The notes: generated by a model not told the origin, from the sequence alone. A stretch of 64,000 bases of DNA from Luteimonas sp. MC1572 (GCF_016615815.1 NZ_CP067112.1:992001-1056000); one strand, 5' to 3'. Positions 49,574-63,411 are shown, numbered from the stretch's first letter. Translations and numbers: made by a program.

Positions 49574-50353
49574 ATGCGCATCGACGTTGTCAGCCTCTTT
49601 CCCGAGTTCGTCACCCAGGTCGCCGGCCATGGCGTGGTCGGGCGAGCGGGCGAGCGTGGACTGCTGTCGGTGCACGGCTGGAACCCGCGCGATTTCGCCG
49701 AAGGCAGCTACCGGCGCGTCGACGACCGCCCGTTTGGCGGCGGCCCGGGCATGGTGATGATGGTGGAGCCGCTGCGCGCGGTGCTCGCCGCCGCCCGCGC
49801 CGCGGCACCGGAGCCTGCGCGCGTGGTCTATCTGAGCCCGCAGGGCAGGCCATTCGACCAGGCCCGCGCCCGTGCGCTGGCGCTGGAGCCGCGCCTGGTG
49901 CTGCTGTGCGGTCGCTACGAGGGCGTCGACGAGCGCCTGCTGGCCGCCGAGGTGGACGAGGAGCTGTCGATCGGCGATTACGTGCTTTCGGGCGGCGAGC
50001 TGGCCGCCGCTGTCGTCGTCGACGCGGTCGCGCGGCTGCTGCCGGGTGCGCTCAATGATGTCGAGTCGGCCGCGCAGGACAGCTTCGAGCCGTCGGCCGA
50101 TGGAGCGGGGCCGCTGCTGCTGGACTGCCCGCACTACACGCGGCCGCTGGAGCACGCCTACGGCGAGGTGCCGCCGGTACTGCTGTCCGGCAACCACGCC
50201 GCCATCGCCCGCTGGCGCCGCCAGCAGGCACTCGGCCGCACCTGGCAGCGCCGGCCGGAGCTGATCGACCGCGGCGCCCTGTCCAAGGCCGACGCGCGTC
50301 TGCTGGACGAATTCCTGGCTGCCGACGGGGACGCGCTCGGCGACGGCCCGTAA
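49574..50353 (+). CDS. trmD: tRNA (guanine-37-N1)-methyltransferase
   Basis: 259 residues, starting [16 protein letters not shown]. The SPOUT trefoil-knot motifs [13 protein letters not shown] and [14 protein letters not shown] bind S-adenosylmethionine. The motif [17 protein letters not shown] is in the active region. It methylates G37 in tRNAs reading CNN codons. It lies 23 bases after rimM. Confidence 0.98.
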   Translation: MRIDVVSLFPEFVTQVAGHGVVGRAGERGLLSVHGWNPRDFAEGSYRRVDDRPFGGGPGMVMMVEPLRAVLAAARAAAPEPARVVYLSPQGRPFDQARARALALEPRLVLLCGRYEGVDERLLAAEVDEELSIGDYVLSGGELAAAVVVDAVARLLPGALNDVESAAQDSFEPSADGAGPLLLDCPHYTRPLEHAYGEVPPVLLSGNHAAIARWRRQQALGRTWQRRPELIDRGALSKADARLLDEFLAADGDALGDGP

Positions 50354-50382
50354 GCCCCTAGCGCGCAAGGGAAACTTGCCCG

Positions 50383-50388
50383 TATAAT
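50383..50388 (+). promoter_or_regulatory. -10 element upstream of rplS, with leader hairpin
   Basis: An exact TATAAT 103 bases before the rplS ATG suggests a separate rplS promoter after trmD. The -35 region is poor. The approximately 95-base leader contains the hairpin GCCCC-AAAAA-GGGGC (50448-50462) 28 bases before the ATG, a possible control element. Confidence 0.55.
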
Positions 50389-50490
50389 GTCCGGCTTAGC
50401 TGTAAACACGCCAAGACGCGGGTCCACGTGCACTCGCGCTACAACACGCCCCAAAAAGGGGCACTACCAACAGGCAAGCGAAGACCCACC

Positions 50491-50913
50491 ATGAACAAGC
50501 CCTCGATCAACACGCTGCTGCAGAATTTCGAAGCCGAGCAGACCACCCGCGAGCTGCCCGTCTTCGGCCCCGGCGATACCGTCATCGTCAACGTCAAGGT
50601 GAAGGAAGGCAACCGCGAGCGCGTGCAGGCCTATGAAGGCGTGGTCATCGCCAAGAAGAACGCCGGCCTGAACTCCGCCTTCACCGTGCGCAAGATTTCG
50701 CACGGCTTCGGCGTCGAGCGCGTGTTCCAGACCCACAGCCTGATGATCGATTCGGTGCAGGTGAAGCGCCGCGGCGCCGTGCGCGCCGGCAAGCTGTACT
50801 ACCTGCGTGGCCTGCAGGGCAAGAAGGCGCGTATCCGCGAGGATCTGGCCGGCAACGCCAAGGCCAAGGCCGCCGCGCAGGCCGCCGCCGCTGCCGAGTC
50901 GTCCGCCGAGTAA
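50491..50913 (+). CDS. rplS: 50S ribosomal protein L19
   Basis: 140 residues from the ATG at 50491. The L19 core [20 protein letters not shown] and [20 protein letters not shown] is conserved. An Ala-rich C-terminal tail ([17 protein letters not shown]) extends beyond the usual 115-residue length, as in related bacteria. A possible earlier in-frame start at 50428 would cover the leader hairpin and is rejected. Confidence 0.97.
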   Translation: MNKPSINTLLQNFEAEQTTRELPVFGPGDTVIVNVKVKEGNRERVQAYEGVVIAKKNAGLNSAFTVRKISHGFGVERVFQTHSLMIDSVQVKRRGAVRAGKLYYLRGLQGKKARIREDLAGNAKAKAAAQAAAAAESSAE

Positions 50914-50939
50914 CCGGCTGCCGCAAGGCGCGACACACG

Positions 50940-50961
50940 ACGGCCACCGTAAGGTGGCCGT
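50940..50961 (+). terminator. Hairpin terminator after rplS
   Basis: A perfect 9-bp stem ACGGCCACC/GGTGGCCGT with loop GTAA follows 27 bases after the rplS stop. Only a short mixed TTCGCGTTTC tail follows, so efficiency is uncertain. Confidence 0.7.
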
Positions 50962-51035
50962 TCGCGTTTCAGGATGGCGCCGCGCGATGCCCCGGCGTGA
51001 CAGGAGCGGTGCGGAGGAGGGACTAGAATCGACGC

Positions 51036-51458
51036 ATGTCCGCACCCGATTCCGCCGCCAATGAAGCTGCGCCTGCCTCGATCCGCATCGACGTGTGGCT
51101 GTGGGCGGCGCGCTTCTTCAGGACCCGCACACTCGCGCGTCAGGCGGTCGAGCACGGCAAGGTCGAGTTGGGTGGACAGCGGCCCAAGGCCTCGCGTGCG
51201 GTGCGCGTAGGCGACACCTTGCGCGTGGCGCGCGGCGAAGAGGTGTTCGTGGTCGAGGTGGCGGGTCTATCCGATTCCCGCGGTCCGGCCCCGGTCGCCC
51301 AGGCCCTGTACCGCGAGCACGCGGACTCGATCAGGGCGCGCGACGAGGCACGCCTTGCACGCCGTGATGCACAGGCCGGCTATCGCGCGCCGGAGCATCG
51401 CCCCGACAAGCGCGCGCGCCGCCTGATCCGGGCGCTTGGCGACATCGACCTGAGCTGA
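51036..51458 (+). CDS. hslR: Heat-shock protein 15 homologue, S4-domain RNA-binding protein
   Basis: 140 residues. The S4 domain is at about 18-75 (IRIDVWLWAARFFRTRTLARQ, HGKVELGGQRPKASRAVRVGD). The basic C-terminal tail has KRARRLIRALGD. In E. coli Hsp15 binds stalled 50S subunits carrying nascent chains. The ATG follows GGAGGGA. No heat-shock promoter was identified. Confidence 0.92.
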   Translation: MSAPDSAANEAAPASIRIDVWLWAARFFRTRTLARQAVEHGKVELGGQRPKASRAVRVGDTLRVARGEEVFVVEVAGLSDSRGPAPVAQALYREHADSIRARDEARLARRDAQAGYRAPEHRPDKRARRLIRALGDIDLS

Positions 51459-51494
51459 CCTGCGACCAAGACGCGGGCAGGACGTCGGATCGCC

Positions 51495-52097
51495 TTACTT
51501 CCGCCCGAACAACCCGCCGAGTCCTGCGAGATCGCCGAGGCCGAGCTGGCCGTCGCCGTCCTGGTCGAGCACGGCACCAAGCAGCCCGCCGCCCAGGCCG
51601 CCTTCCTGGCGGATCTGCTGCTGCTCCTGGCCGAGCAGGCCACCGAGCGCCGCGGCGCCATCGGCCGGCCGCGCCTGTCCGGAAGACAGGGCGCGTTTTG
51701 CGAGGTAGGCCATCACGATCGGCGCGAGCATCTTCAGCAACTGGCCGGCCGTGCCCTGGCCGAGGCCGGTCGCCTGGGCCACGCCGGCTTCGGCCCGTTC
51801 CTGGCCGTCGCCGAAGATGTGGCCGAGTATGGCTCCGCCCTGGCCACCTCCGCCGCCAAGCACCGCGCCCAGCACGCTGCCGATATCCATGCCTGCGTGG
51901 TCCTTCTGCAGCGCGCCGTACAGCGCCTGCGCGCCCTGCGGCTGGCTGGCATTGCGGCCGAGGGCGCCGAGCAGCAGGGGCAGGGCCGCGCTGATCGCAC
52001 CCGAGGTCTGTGACGGGGTGAGGCCCAGCTGCTGGGCCAGCCGCTGCGCAGGTGCGCCCTGCAGCTGCGCGAGGAGGTCGTCGGTCAACATGGCCAT
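51495..52097 (-). CDS. DUF937 protein with EF-hand-like loop
   Basis: 200 residues. An N-terminal DUF937 domain covers about 1-150 (LTPSQTSGAISAALPLLLGAL, GGAILGHIFG). Near the C-terminus an EF-hand-like calcium loop DQDGDGQLGLGDL stands at about 180-192, between Gly/Leu-rich helices (GGLGGGLLGAVL, LAGLGGLFGRK). There is no signal peptide. The function of DUF937 is not established. It is convergent with hslR and divergent from nothing functional, with mutS ending 93 bases upstream on the same strand. Confidence 0.82.
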   Translation of the reverse strand: MAMLTDDLLAQLQGAPAQRLAQQLGLTPSQTSGAISAALPLLLGALGRNASQPQGAQALYGALQKDHAGMDIGSVLGAVLGGGGGQGGAILGHIFGDGQERAEAGVAQATGLGQGTAGQLLKMLAPIVMAYLAKRALSSGQARPADGAAALGGLLGQEQQQIRQEGGLGGGLLGAVLDQDGDGQLGLGDLAGLGGLFGRK

Positions 52098-52190
52098 GAG
52101 GGCATCTCCAGTGTGTGCCCCGGATCCTACGCTTCGGACCGGCCGGCGACAGCACGCATCGGCGCGCGGTCGGCCCGCGCCTGGCCCCTT

Positions 52191-54776
<2,586 letters not shown>

Positions 54777-54810
54777 GGGGTCCTGGTGTCCGGTGCTGTC
54801 CACATGCGAC

Positions 54811-56265
54811 TCAGCGTTGCCTGAGCTGCACCACGCCTGGCGGATCGGGAAGGTCGTCGGTCGCGACGACAACGCGGTTTCGGCCGCCGCGCTTGGCGGC
54901 ATACATCGCGGCATCCGCGCGGGCGAGGATCCGTTCGTAGTCGGGATGCCCGTCCTGCAGCGCGAGGCCGATGCTGGCGGTCACCATCAGGCTTTCGCCA
55001 TTGGCCAGCGCCACCGGGGCGCCGGCGACGCAACTGCGCAGACCCTCCGCGGTTGCCAGCGCCTCGGCGGCGCCCACCGAGCCCAGTACCACCACGAATT
55101 CCTCGCCGCCGTAGCGGAACAGGTAGTCGCTGCCGCGCGTGTTCTGCACCAGCAGCGCCGCGACATGCTGCAGCGCGCGATCGCCGACCTCGTGGCCGTG
55201 GCCGTCGTTGATCGCCTTGAAGTGATCGAGGTCGATCATCAGCACCGCGAACATGCGGCCGGTGTTCGCCTGCAGCTGGATCTCACGGCGCAGGACGGTC
55301 GGCAGGAAGCGCCGGTTGAGGAGCCGGGTGAGCGCATCACGCCCCGACTCGAGGTCGCCGATGCCGTCGAACATCATCGTGAGCAGGTTGCGGATCTCGG
55401 CCACGACGGCGCGCGTGTCGTCGACCAGCGCGCGCCGCAGCGCAGGATCCCCGGAGTGGGGCAGGCCATCGCGCAGGCCGGTGTCGACGGTCTCGACCAG
55501 CTCCGCAACGCGGCGCGTCTCCGGCGTTTCACCGAAACTCGCCATGCCCTTGTGCGTGAACCACAGGCCGAACTCGGAGCGCGACAGCAGCAACGGTGCC
55601 GCTGCCGGCGGCTGCTCCAGGCTGAGCGCGTACAGCAGCGTGTTCTCCCATGCGAGCAGCAGCGCGCGCTGGCGCTCGCGCTCGGTGCCGACGTTCTGGA
55701 TCAGCGAGAACAACCGGTAGGAGGCGTCGATGGTGCCGGCCTGCTCACGCGAGATGTCATAGGCGCGCGTCATGGCCTCGAGGGCCAGGTCGATGAGCGC
55801 ATCCACCCCGACGATCGCATCGATGACATCGTCCGCGCGACCCACGGCACCGGCCGTGCGGATCGCCGCCTGCAACTCGCCCTTCAGCATGCGCGCACCC
55901 CGGCCCACCAGGTCGACGGGGATGCCGATGCGCGCGTGCACCAGGCCGACCGTTTCCTGGGTGGCGGCCAGGGCATCGACGTCGTCGGGCCCGGCGCGCA
56001 GGAGTTCCAGCAGCCAACGTTGCAGCGACGGCTTGAGGCGGTCGCGGACCTGCTCCGGGGACAGGAACCGCGCAGCCCGGGGGTCATCGAGCATCTCGCC
56101 GTAGAAATGTTCGGCCAGCAGCGGGGCCGCTGCCGAGGCGGCGTGGTTGAACAGGGCGCGCGCGCCAGGGGTGATCGCGGTGAGCGCCCGCAGCCAGTGC
56201 GCGGCGAGCCGTGGATCCTGCGCGCGTGCGCGTTCCGGCAGGGTCGGGAGGGAGTGGACATCCAT
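54811..56265 (-). CDS. Globin-coupled diguanylate cyclase (DosC-like)
   Basis: 484 residues. An N-terminal globin sensor spans about 20-170, with the proximal His110 in [18 protein letters not shown], the motif typical of globin-coupled oxygen sensors. A helical middle domain (about 190-310) follows. The GGDEF domain has [21 protein letters not shown] and the active site GGEEF at 386-390. The inhibitory RxxD site (RGSD, 377-380) is present. It should make c-di-GMP in response to O2, NO or CO. It lies 34 bases upstream of mutS on the same strand. Its product is the ligand class sensed by VpsR-type regulators such as that at 26608-27996. Confidence 0.92.
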   Translation of the reverse strand: MDVHSLPTLPERARAQDPRLAAHWLRALTAITPGARALFNHAASAAAPLLAEHFYGEMLDDPRAARFLSPEQVRDRLKPSLQRWLLELLRAGPDDVDALAATQETVGLVHARIGIPVDLVGRGARMLKGELQAAIRTAGAVGRADDVIDAIVGVDALIDLALEAMTRAYDISREQAGTIDASYRLFSLIQNVGTERERQRALLLAWENTLLYALSLEQPPAAAPLLLSRSEFGLWFTHKGMASFGETPETRRVAELVETVDTGLRDGLPHSGDPALRRALVDDTRAVVAEIRNLLTMMFDGIGDLESGRDALTRLLNRRFLPTVLRREIQLQANTGRMFAVLMIDLDHFKAINDGHGHEVGDRALQHVAALLVQNTRGSDYLFRYGGEEFVVVLGSVGAAEALATAEGLRSCVAGAPVALANGESLMVTASIGLALQDGHPDYERILARADAAMYAAKRGGRNRVVVATDDLPDPPGVVQLRQR

Positions 56266-56512
56266 GGCGGCTATTGTGGACCAGTCGCGATCCGGGAACC
56301 TTTGCCAAGGCCTTGCCGGGCACCGGTTTCCGCACCTCGCCAGTCACATACGTATGCGTCCGGAAATGTGCTAGCGTCCCGCCGAGGTTGCGATACCGCT
56401 GCGTCAGGCCCGTCCCCCACGCTGGCCCGGCGCGAACCGTCATGGGATCCATGGCGGCGGTCGCATCCGTGTCAATGACGCTCATCCAACATCCGGTTTA
56501 GGGGGACAACCA
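56266..56512. promoter_or_regulatory. 247-base divergent promoter region between the diguanylate cyclase and a TonB receptor
   Basis: No gene was found. A perfect 10-bp palindrome CATACGTATG lies at 56347-56356, about 157 bases upstream of the receptor. It could be a regulator-binding site for either gene. The receptor ATG is preceded by a GGGGGAC ribosome site. Confidence 0.35.
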
Positions 56513-59116
56513 ATGGTCCAAGGCCACCCGCAGCGCCACGCGCTCGCGACAGCTGTTTTCGCCGTACTCGCTTCAATGTCCATCGCACAGGTGGCCCGTG
56601 CACAGGATGCCCCGGCCACCAAGCCGGCGGCAGACCAGCCGACCACCCTCGCCACCATGACGGTCACCGCCCAGAAGCGCGAGGAGGCGTTGCAGGACGT
56701 GCCGATCGTGATCAACGTGATCGACGAGCAACTGTTGCTCGATACCGGCGTCCGTGACATCAAGGACCTGCAGGTCCTGGTGCCCGGCCTGACCGTCACC
56801 AGCACGCAGAGCGCGGCGCAGACCACCGCGCGCATCCGCGGCGTGGGCACGGTGGGCGACAACGCCGGCCTGGAGTCCTCGGTCGGCATCGTGATCGACG
56901 GCGTGTACCGCTCGCGCAACAGCGTCGGCTTTGGCGACCTGGGCGAAGTGGAGCGCATCGAGGTGCTCAAGGGCCCGCAGGGCACGGTGTTCGGCAAGAA
57001 CACGTCGTCCGGCGTGATCAACGTGATCACCCGCAAGCCGAGCTACTCGCAGAGCGCGGAAGCCGAGATCACGGCCGGCAACTACGGCCTGCTTGGTGTG
57101 TCCGGCGCGTACAACGACGCGCTTGGCGAAAACGCCGCGTTCCGCGTCTATGCCGCCAAGCGCAAGCGCGATGGCGTGGATGAGGTCCGCGTCGGCGCCG
57201 GCCCGCGCCAGGAAACCGACGACGGCGACCAGAACTACCATACCGTCCGCGGCCAGCTGTTCATCGAGCCCACCGACACCATCGACATCAACCTCGTGGC
57301 CGACTACAGCAGCCGCGAAGAGAACTGCTGCGTTACCGTGACCACCCATCGCGGTCCTACCGCGGCCATCATCAACGCGCTGACCCCGGGCGGCGAAGGC
57401 GTGATTCCGGTGGCGGACCCCGAGCGGCGCCTGGCGTACAGCAACCGGCCGACCGAGCAGGACCTGAAGGACAAGGGCATGTCGGCGCAGGTCGACTGGA
57501 CCACGCCCTGGGCCGACGGCGCCACGCTCAGCTCGATCACCGCGTTCCGCGACTGGCAGGCGATCAACGGCCTCGACTTCGACTACAGCGCCGCGGACAT
57601 CCTGTACCGCGCACCCGACGACAACGAGTCGCTGACGCGCTTCGAGACCTTCACCCAGGAGCTGCGCCTGACCGGCTCCACCGACCGCCTCGACTGGATG
57701 GTGGGCGTGTTCTATTCGGACGAAGACCTGACGCGCAATGATTCGTACCGGTTCGGCAGCGCCTACGAGCCCTACCTGTCGACCCTGGTCGGCAGCCAGG
57801 TGCTGGCTGGCGTCGCGGCGCAACTGGCGCCGATGGGGCTGACCGTCAACCAGAGCAATCCGGCGACGTTCCTGTCGCAGGTCAGCGGCCGGCCGTTCGG
57901 GACCAACTACACCGGCCTCGGCGCGCTAGACCGCCACGACCAGAACGCGCGCAGCACCGCGATCTTCAGCAACAACACCTTCCACGCCACCGACGCACTC
58001 GATTTCACGCTCGGCCTCCGCTACACGCACGAGAAGAAAGAGCTGGATTCGGTGTACAGCAATCCGAACGGCAGCCTGGCATGCGGCTCCGCGTTGTCCA
58101 ACCCGGCTGCCCGCGTCGGTGGCGCGCTGGCGGCGCGCATCAACGGCTTCGCCAGCCTCCCGCCCGCGCTGCAGCAGCAGTTGCTGGCGGGCCTGGTGCC
58201 GGCGGTCGCGCCCAGCGTGGTGGGCTTCATGTGCCTGCCCTGGGCGAACGCCCTGCACGACGGCCGCGTCGTGTCGCAGTCGCGCACCGAAAAGGAATGG
58301 TCCGGCACGTTCAAGGCCGCCTACAACTGGACCGACGACGTCATGACGTATGCCTCGGCGGCGCGTGGCTACAAGGGCGGCGGCTTCAACCTCGACCGCG
58401 TGCAGTCGTCCAACGGACTGTCCAGCGGCATCCAGGGCATCACCCCGGTGGATGACACGTCGTTCCCGGGCGAGTTCGTCAACAGCTACGAGCTCGGCCT
58501 GAAGACCAACTGGGCCGGCGGCAACCTGCTGTTCAACGCGGCGCTGTTCTACCAGGACTACGAGGATTTCCAGCTCAACAGCTTCCTTGGTACCAGCTTC
58601 GTGGTGCGCTCGATCCCCCAGGTGGTGTCGATGGGCTTCGAGGCCGACCTGATGTGGCAGACGACGGTGCCGGGCCTGATGTTGCAGGGTGGCCTGACCT
58701 ACGCCGAGACGGAATACGGCGACGACCTGCTGCCTGACGCCGACCTGGCGCTGCTGCCCGGCAACCAGATGAGCTTCGCACCGAAGTGGTCGGGCAACGC
58801 CTCGGTCACCTACGAGTGGGGCCTGGGCGCCAACCACATCGGCCGTTTCAACGTCGGCGCCAAGTACATGTCGGAGTACAACACCGGCTCCGACCTCGAC
58901 GTGCAGAAGATGCAGGACGGCTACGCGCTGGTGAATGCACGCCTGGGCTTCGGCAGCCAGGACCGGCGCTGGCTGGTCGAACTGTGGGGCCAGAACCTCA
59001 CCGACGAGACCTACAAGCAGGTCGGCATCGACGCGCCGATCCAGTCCGGTTCGTGGAATGCCTTCCTCGGCGCGCCGCGGACCTATGGCGTGACCGTCCG
59101 CTTCAACTACTTCTGA
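56513..59116 (+). CDS. TonB-dependent outer-membrane receptor (FecA/FyuA-type family)
   Basis: 867 residues with a signal peptide (cleavage near ARA, about residue 30). The TonB-box-like segment [19 protein letters not shown] is near residues 45-65 and leads into the plug domain ([36 protein letters not shown]). The barrel ends in Phe ([10 protein letters not shown]). The plug form and AQKREE motif occur in the large group of Xanthomonas/Caulobacter/Sphingomonas receptors of unknown or organic ligands. There is no nearby transporter or siderophore gene, so the substrate stays open. A strong terminator follows. Confidence 0.93.
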   Translation: MVQGHPQRHALATAVFAVLASMSIAQVARAQDAPATKPAADQPTTLATMTVTAQKREEALQDVPIVINVIDEQLLLDTGVRDIKDLQVLVPGLTVTSTQSAAQTTARIRGVGTVGDNAGLESSVGIVIDGVYRSRNSVGFGDLGEVERIEVLKGPQGTVFGKNTSSGVINVITRKPSYSQSAEAEITAGNYGLLGVSGAYNDALGENAAFRVYAAKRKRDGVDEVRVGAGPRQETDDGDQNYHTVRGQLFIEPTDTIDINLVADYSSREENCCVTVTTHRGPTAAIINALTPGGEGVIPVADPERRLAYSNRPTEQDLKDKGMSAQVDWTTPWADGATLSSITAFRDWQAINGLDFDYSAADILYRAPDDNESLTRFETFTQELRLTGSTDRLDWMVGVFYSDEDLTRNDSYRFGSAYEPYLSTLVGSQVLAGVAAQLAPMGLTVNQSNPATFLSQVSGRPFGTNYTGLGALDRHDQNARSTAIFSNNTFHATDALDFTLGLRYTHEKKELDSVYSNPNGSLACGSALSNPAARVGGALAARINGFASLPPALQQQLLAGLVPAVAPSVVGFMCLPWANALHDGRVVSQSRTEKEWSGTFKAAYNWTDDVMTYASAARGYKGGGFNLDRVQSSNGLSSGIQGITPVDDTSFPGEFVNSYELGLKTNWAGGNLLFNAALFYQDYEDFQLNSFLGTSFVVRSIPQVVSMGFEADLMWQTTVPGLMLQGGLTYAETEYGDDLLPDADLALLPGNQMSFAPKWSGNASVTYEWGLGANHIGRFNVGAKYMSEYNTGSDLDVQKMQDGYALVNARLGFGSQDRRWLVELWGQNLTDETYKQVGIDAPIQSGSWNAFLGAPRTYGVTVRFNYF

Positions 59117-59142
59117 GCCCGGACACGGCATCGTGAGCCTGG

Positions 59143-59167
59143 AACGGCCCGCTTCGGCGGGCCGTTT
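59143..59167 (+). terminator. Rho-independent terminator after the second TonB receptor
   Basis: Stem AACGGCCCGC/GCGGGCCGTT (59143-59152 with 59157-59166), loop TTCG, followed by TTT. It lies 26 bases after the stop. Confidence 0.88.
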
Positions 59168-59234
59168 CCGTTCCGGCGCGACAAGCCCGGCGGGCAGGGA
59201 CGATACTGGCCGCTTTCCAGACGGTGAAGACGCA

Positions 59235-59729
59235 ATGGATGTTCCGGGTGACGCCCTGTTGGCGGACCTTGCGCAAGCGCTTGGCGCGCGGCTCGAAGCC
59301 GCGCGCGACAGGCTGGTCACGGCGGAGAGCTGCACCGGCGGCTGGATCGCCAAGACGGTGACCGATGTCGCCGGCTCGTCGACGTGGTTCGACTGCGGGC
59401 TCGCGGCGTACAGCTACGAGGCGAAGCAGGCGCTGCTCGGCGTGCGCGCGCAGACGCTCGAAGAGCAGGGCGCCGTCAGCCGTGACACCGCGATCGAGAT
59501 GGTGTCCGGTGCGCTGGTCCATTCCGGTGCGTCGGTGGCGGTCGCGGTCACCGGCATCGCCGGGCCCGGCGGCGGCACCGACGACAAGCCGGTGGGCACG
59601 GTGTGGATCGCCTGGAAACGTCGCGGCGGCTATCCGCATGCCGAGCTCTTCCACTTCGACGGCGACCGTGACGCGGTGCGCCGGCAGACGGTCGGCGAGG
59701 CGCTGCGCGGCCTCGAACGCCTGCTCTGA
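59235..59729 (+). CDS. pncC: Nicotinamide-nucleotide amidase (CinA C-terminal family, PncC)
   Basis: 164 residues from the ATG at 59235. The CinA-C core has [22 protein letters not shown] and [19 protein letters not shown]. It corresponds to the stand-alone PncC form that deamidates NMN back to nicotinate mononucleotide. The N-terminal molybdopterin-like domain of full-length CinA is absent. It is followed 16 bases later by the ABC1-family gene and may share its transcript. Confidence 0.94.
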   Translation: MDVPGDALLADLAQALGARLEAARDRLVTAESCTGGWIAKTVTDVAGSSTWFDCGLAAYSYEAKQALLGVRAQTLEEQGAVSRDTAIEMVSGALVHSGASVAVAVTGIAGPGGGTDDKPVGTVWIAWKRRGGYPHAELFHFDGDRDAVRRQTVGEALRGLERLL

Positions 59730-59745
59730 GCGGCCGGAGCGCACG

Positions 59746-61431
59746 ATGATGTGGGAGCGGCTGGCCGGCGTGCGTGACCTCGGGCGGCTGCACCAGATCG
59801 CCAGCGTCCTGGTGCGCCACGGGTTCGGCGACCTGGTCCGCCGCAGCGGCATGGCCGGGGCGCTGGAGCGCGCCGGGCGCCTGCTGCGCTGGGAGCATGT
59901 CGAGGAACGCCACGCGATGCGCCCGCCGGAGCGCCTGCGCTGCGCGCTGCAGGAACTCGGCCCGACATTCGTCAAGCTCGGCCAGGTGCTGTCCACGCGC
60001 GTGGACCTGCTGCCGCCGGAGTGGATCGCCGAGCTCAGCCGACTGCAGAACGAGGTGCCGGCGCTGCCCTGGGCCACGGTGCGGCCACAGCTGGTCGAGG
60101 ATCTCGGCGCCGAGCCCGAGGCGGTGTTCGCGCGGGTGGAGCAGATCCCCGTGGCCGCGGCATCGCTCGCCCAGGCGCACCGTGCCTGGCTGCATGACGG
60201 CACCGCCGTGATCCTCAAGGTGCGCCGCCCGGGCATCACCGACACCGTCGAGGCCGACCTGCGTCTGCTCGCGCGGCTGGTGGTGATCGTGGAATCGCAG
60301 GTGCCCGACCTGCGCCGCTACCGGCCGGTGGAGGTGGTGCGCCAGTTCCGCACGTCGCTGCGCAGCGAACTCGACTTCGCCGCCGAGTGCCGCCATGCCG
60401 AACGCATTGCCGCCAGCTTCGCCGACGACCCGGACGTGGTGGTGCCGCGCGTGCACTGGCAGTGGACCAGCGAGCGCCTCAACGTGCAGGACTTCATTGA
60501 CGGCATCCCCGCCGGAAACCTGGCGGCGGTGGACGCGGCCGGACTCGACCGGGCCGCGCTGGCCAGCGCCGGCACCGGCATCGTGCTGAAGATGGTGCTC
60601 GAGGACGGCCTGTTCCACGCCGACCCGCACCCGGGGAACATCTTCTTCCTGCGCTCCGGCGCCATTGCGCTGATCGATTTCGGCATGGTCGGGCACCTGG
60701 GCGAACGACGGCGCCTGGAAATCGCGCGCCTTCTGCACGGCATGGTGGTGCAGGACGATGAAGCGGTCGCCGACATCCTGCTCGACTGGAGCGGCAGCGC
60801 CGAGGTCGACGAGGAGCGCCTGCAGGCCGACACCTCGGCGCTGGTGGACCGCTATCGCGGCGTCCCGCTCAAGGACCTGCGCATGGGCACCATGCTGTCG
60901 GACGCCGCCGGCCTGCTGCGCAACCATGGCCTGGTGCTGCCGCCGGACCTGGCGCTGGTGGTCAAGGCGTTCCTGACGCTGGAGGGCTTTGCGCGCCAGC
61001 TCGACCCGGATTTCGACATGGCCAGCGAGGCCAGGCCGTGGCTGGAGCGCGTGATGCTGCGACGCTACGCGCCGTCGATGCTGGCGCGCCGGGGGCGTCG
61101 CGGATTGGCGGGCCTGGTGGAGCTGGGCGCGGAGCTGCCGCGCGACCTGCGCCGGCTGCTGCGCGCCGCGCGCGGTGGCCGGGTTGGTGCGCGGATCGAT
61201 GTCCCGGAGCTGAAGTCGTTTGGCGACCAGGTCGACCGCGCGGCCAGCCGGCTCACGATCGGCGTGATCACCGCGGCGCTGATCATCGGCTCGTCGATCG
61301 TGATGAACAGCGTCGGCGGCGGCGTCGGCAATCGCGGACTGATGGCGCTCGGCGTGCTCGGCTTCGTCGGCGCTGCGGCCGCCGGGGTCTGGATCGTCTA
61401 TTCGATCTGGAAGGGCAGCCACCACCGTTGA
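59746..61431 (+). CDS. UbiB/ABC1 (ADCK) family atypical kinase-like protein
   Basis: 561 residues. The ABC1 motifs are present: KxGQ in FVKLGQVLSTR, the Ala-rich loop (AAASLAQAH), ExD in the middle (LRSELDFAAE), and the catalytic HADPHPGN and DFGM stretches. Two hydrophobic helices close the protein (ITAALIIGSSIVM, LGVLGFVGAAAAGVWI), as in UbiB/COQ8. UbiB supports ubiquinone synthesis through ATPase activity. No other ubi gene is near, so it could be a second, paralogous family member; hence no symbol is given. ATG codons at 59746 and 59749 are both possible. Confidence 0.92.
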   Translation: MMWERLAGVRDLGRLHQIASVLVRHGFGDLVRRSGMAGALERAGRLLRWEHVEERHAMRPPERLRCALQELGPTFVKLGQVLSTRVDLLPPEWIAELSRLQNEVPALPWATVRPQLVEDLGAEPEAVFARVEQIPVAAASLAQAHRAWLHDGTAVILKVRRPGITDTVEADLRLLARLVVIVESQVPDLRRYRPVEVVRQFRTSLRSELDFAAECRHAERIAASFADDPDVVVPRVHWQWTSERLNVQDFIDGIPAGNLAAVDAAGLDRAALASAGTGIVLKMVLEDGLFHADPHPGNIFFLRSGAIALIDFGMVGHLGERRRLEIARLLHGMVVQDDEAVADILLDWSGSAEVDEERLQADTSALVDRYRGVPLKDLRMGTMLSDAAGLLRNHGLVLPPDLALVVKAFLTLEGFARQLDPDFDMASEARPWLERVMLRRYAPSMLARRGRRGLAGLVELGAELPRDLRRLLRAARGGRVGARIDVPELKSFGDQVDRAASRLTIGVITAALIIGSSIVMNSVGGGVGNRGLMALGVLGFVGAAAAGVWIVYSIWKGSHHR

Positions 61432-61462
61432 CCGCGGCGGACGGCGTTGACGGCGAAGGGCG

Positions 61463-61481
61463 TTAGTAGTAATACTACTAA
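61463..61481 (+). promoter_or_regulatory. LexA operator (SOS box) in front of lexA
   Basis: TTAGTAGTAATACTACTAA has 9-base arms that are exact inverted repeats around a central A, and it contains TTAG-N6-TACTA. This is the LexA-binding sequence known from Xylella and Xanthomonas, distinct from the E. coli box. It ends 2 bases before the lexA ATG, so LexA would block its own translation start region and promoter. Confidence 0.93.
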
Positions 61482-61483
61482 CC

Positions 61484-62122
61484 ATGCAACTGACCGACAC
61501 CCAGCAGTCCATCCTCGACCTGATCGCCGAGCGCATCGCCGAGGAAGGCGTGCCGCCCTCGCAGGCGGAGATCGCGCGCGCCTTTGGTTTCAGCAGCGTG
61601 CGCGCCGCGCAGTACCACCTGGAAGCCCTCGAGGCCGCTGGCGCCATCGAGCGCGTGCCCGGGCGCGCGCGCGGCATCCGCGTGCTGCAGGCGGCGCGCC
61701 CGGCGCAGGGCGCGTTGCCGCTGGCCGGCAACGCCGATGTGCTGGAGCTGCCGGTACTGGGCCAGGTCGCGGCCGGGCTGCCGATCGGCGCCGATATCGG
61801 CAGTGACCAGATGGTGCTGATGGACCGGGCGTTCTTCTCGCCGGCGCCGGACTACCTGCTGCGCGTGCGCGGCGACTCGATGCGTGACGAGGGCATCTTC
61901 GACGGCGACCTGATCGGCGTGCACCGCACCAGCGATGCGCGCTCGGGGCAGATCGTCATCGCCCGCATCGACGACACGATCACCGTCAAGCTGCTCAAGA
62001 TCGGGCGTGACCGCATCCGCCTGCTGCCGCGCAATCCCGACTACGCGCCGATCGAGGTCGAGCCGGGGCAGGAGTTCGCCATCGAGGGCCTGTACTGCGG
62101 CCTGGTGAGGCCGAACCGGTGA
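61484..62122 (+). CDS. lexA: SOS repressor LexA
   Basis: 212 residues. The N-terminal winged helix has VPPSQAEIARAFGFSSVRAAQYHL. The self-cleavage site is Ala97-Gly98 (GQVAAGLPIG). The catalytic dyad is Ser132 (RGDSMRDEG) and Lys169 (DTITVKLLK). RecA filaments on single-stranded DNA trigger the cut. It is autoregulated through the operator two bases upstream and is followed by recA after 189 bases. Confidence 0.98.
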   Translation: MQLTDTQQSILDLIAERIAEEGVPPSQAEIARAFGFSSVRAAQYHLEALEAAGAIERVPGRARGIRVLQAARPAQGALPLAGNADVLELPVLGQVAAGLPIGADIGSDQMVLMDRAFFSPAPDYLLRVRGDSMRDEGIFDGDLIGVHRTSDARSGQIVIARIDDTITVKLLKIGRDRIRLLPRNPDYAPIEVEPGQEFAIEGLYCGLVRPNR

Positions 62123-62241
62123 GGCTGCCCCGTGACCTGCGCGCGCCGATCCCCGGTGGCGGCGTTTTCCCACCGTTCTGCCGGGCCATGGCCGCTGCCG
62201 ACGCCCCGCGCCACCGGCTAGTTTCGATTCCCCGCGCCGAA

Positions 62242-62258
62242 GTCGCAGTCCCTGCGAC
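62242..62258 (+). repeat. Inverted repeat between lexA and recA
   Basis: GTCGCAG-TCC-CTGCGAC is a perfect 7-bp inverted repeat with a 3-base centre in the 189-base lexA-recA gap, 53 bases upstream of recA. It does not match the TTAG-N6-TACTA LexA box. It may be a hairpin in a lexA-recA read-through transcript or a binding site of another regulator. No other clear signal was seen in this gap. Confidence 0.4.
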
Positions 62259-62311
62259 CGGCGGCGGACACACTGCACACATCCCGAATACCTGATCCGA
62301 GGACGACCACG

Positions 62312-63394
<1,083 letters not shown>

Positions 63395-63411
63395 CGGCCT
63401 CGCACCGCGGC

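Noticed and set aside
62123..62311. A LexA box upstream of recA
   Set aside because: The closest string, CTAGTTTCGAT near 62219, does not contain TTAG-N6-TACTA.
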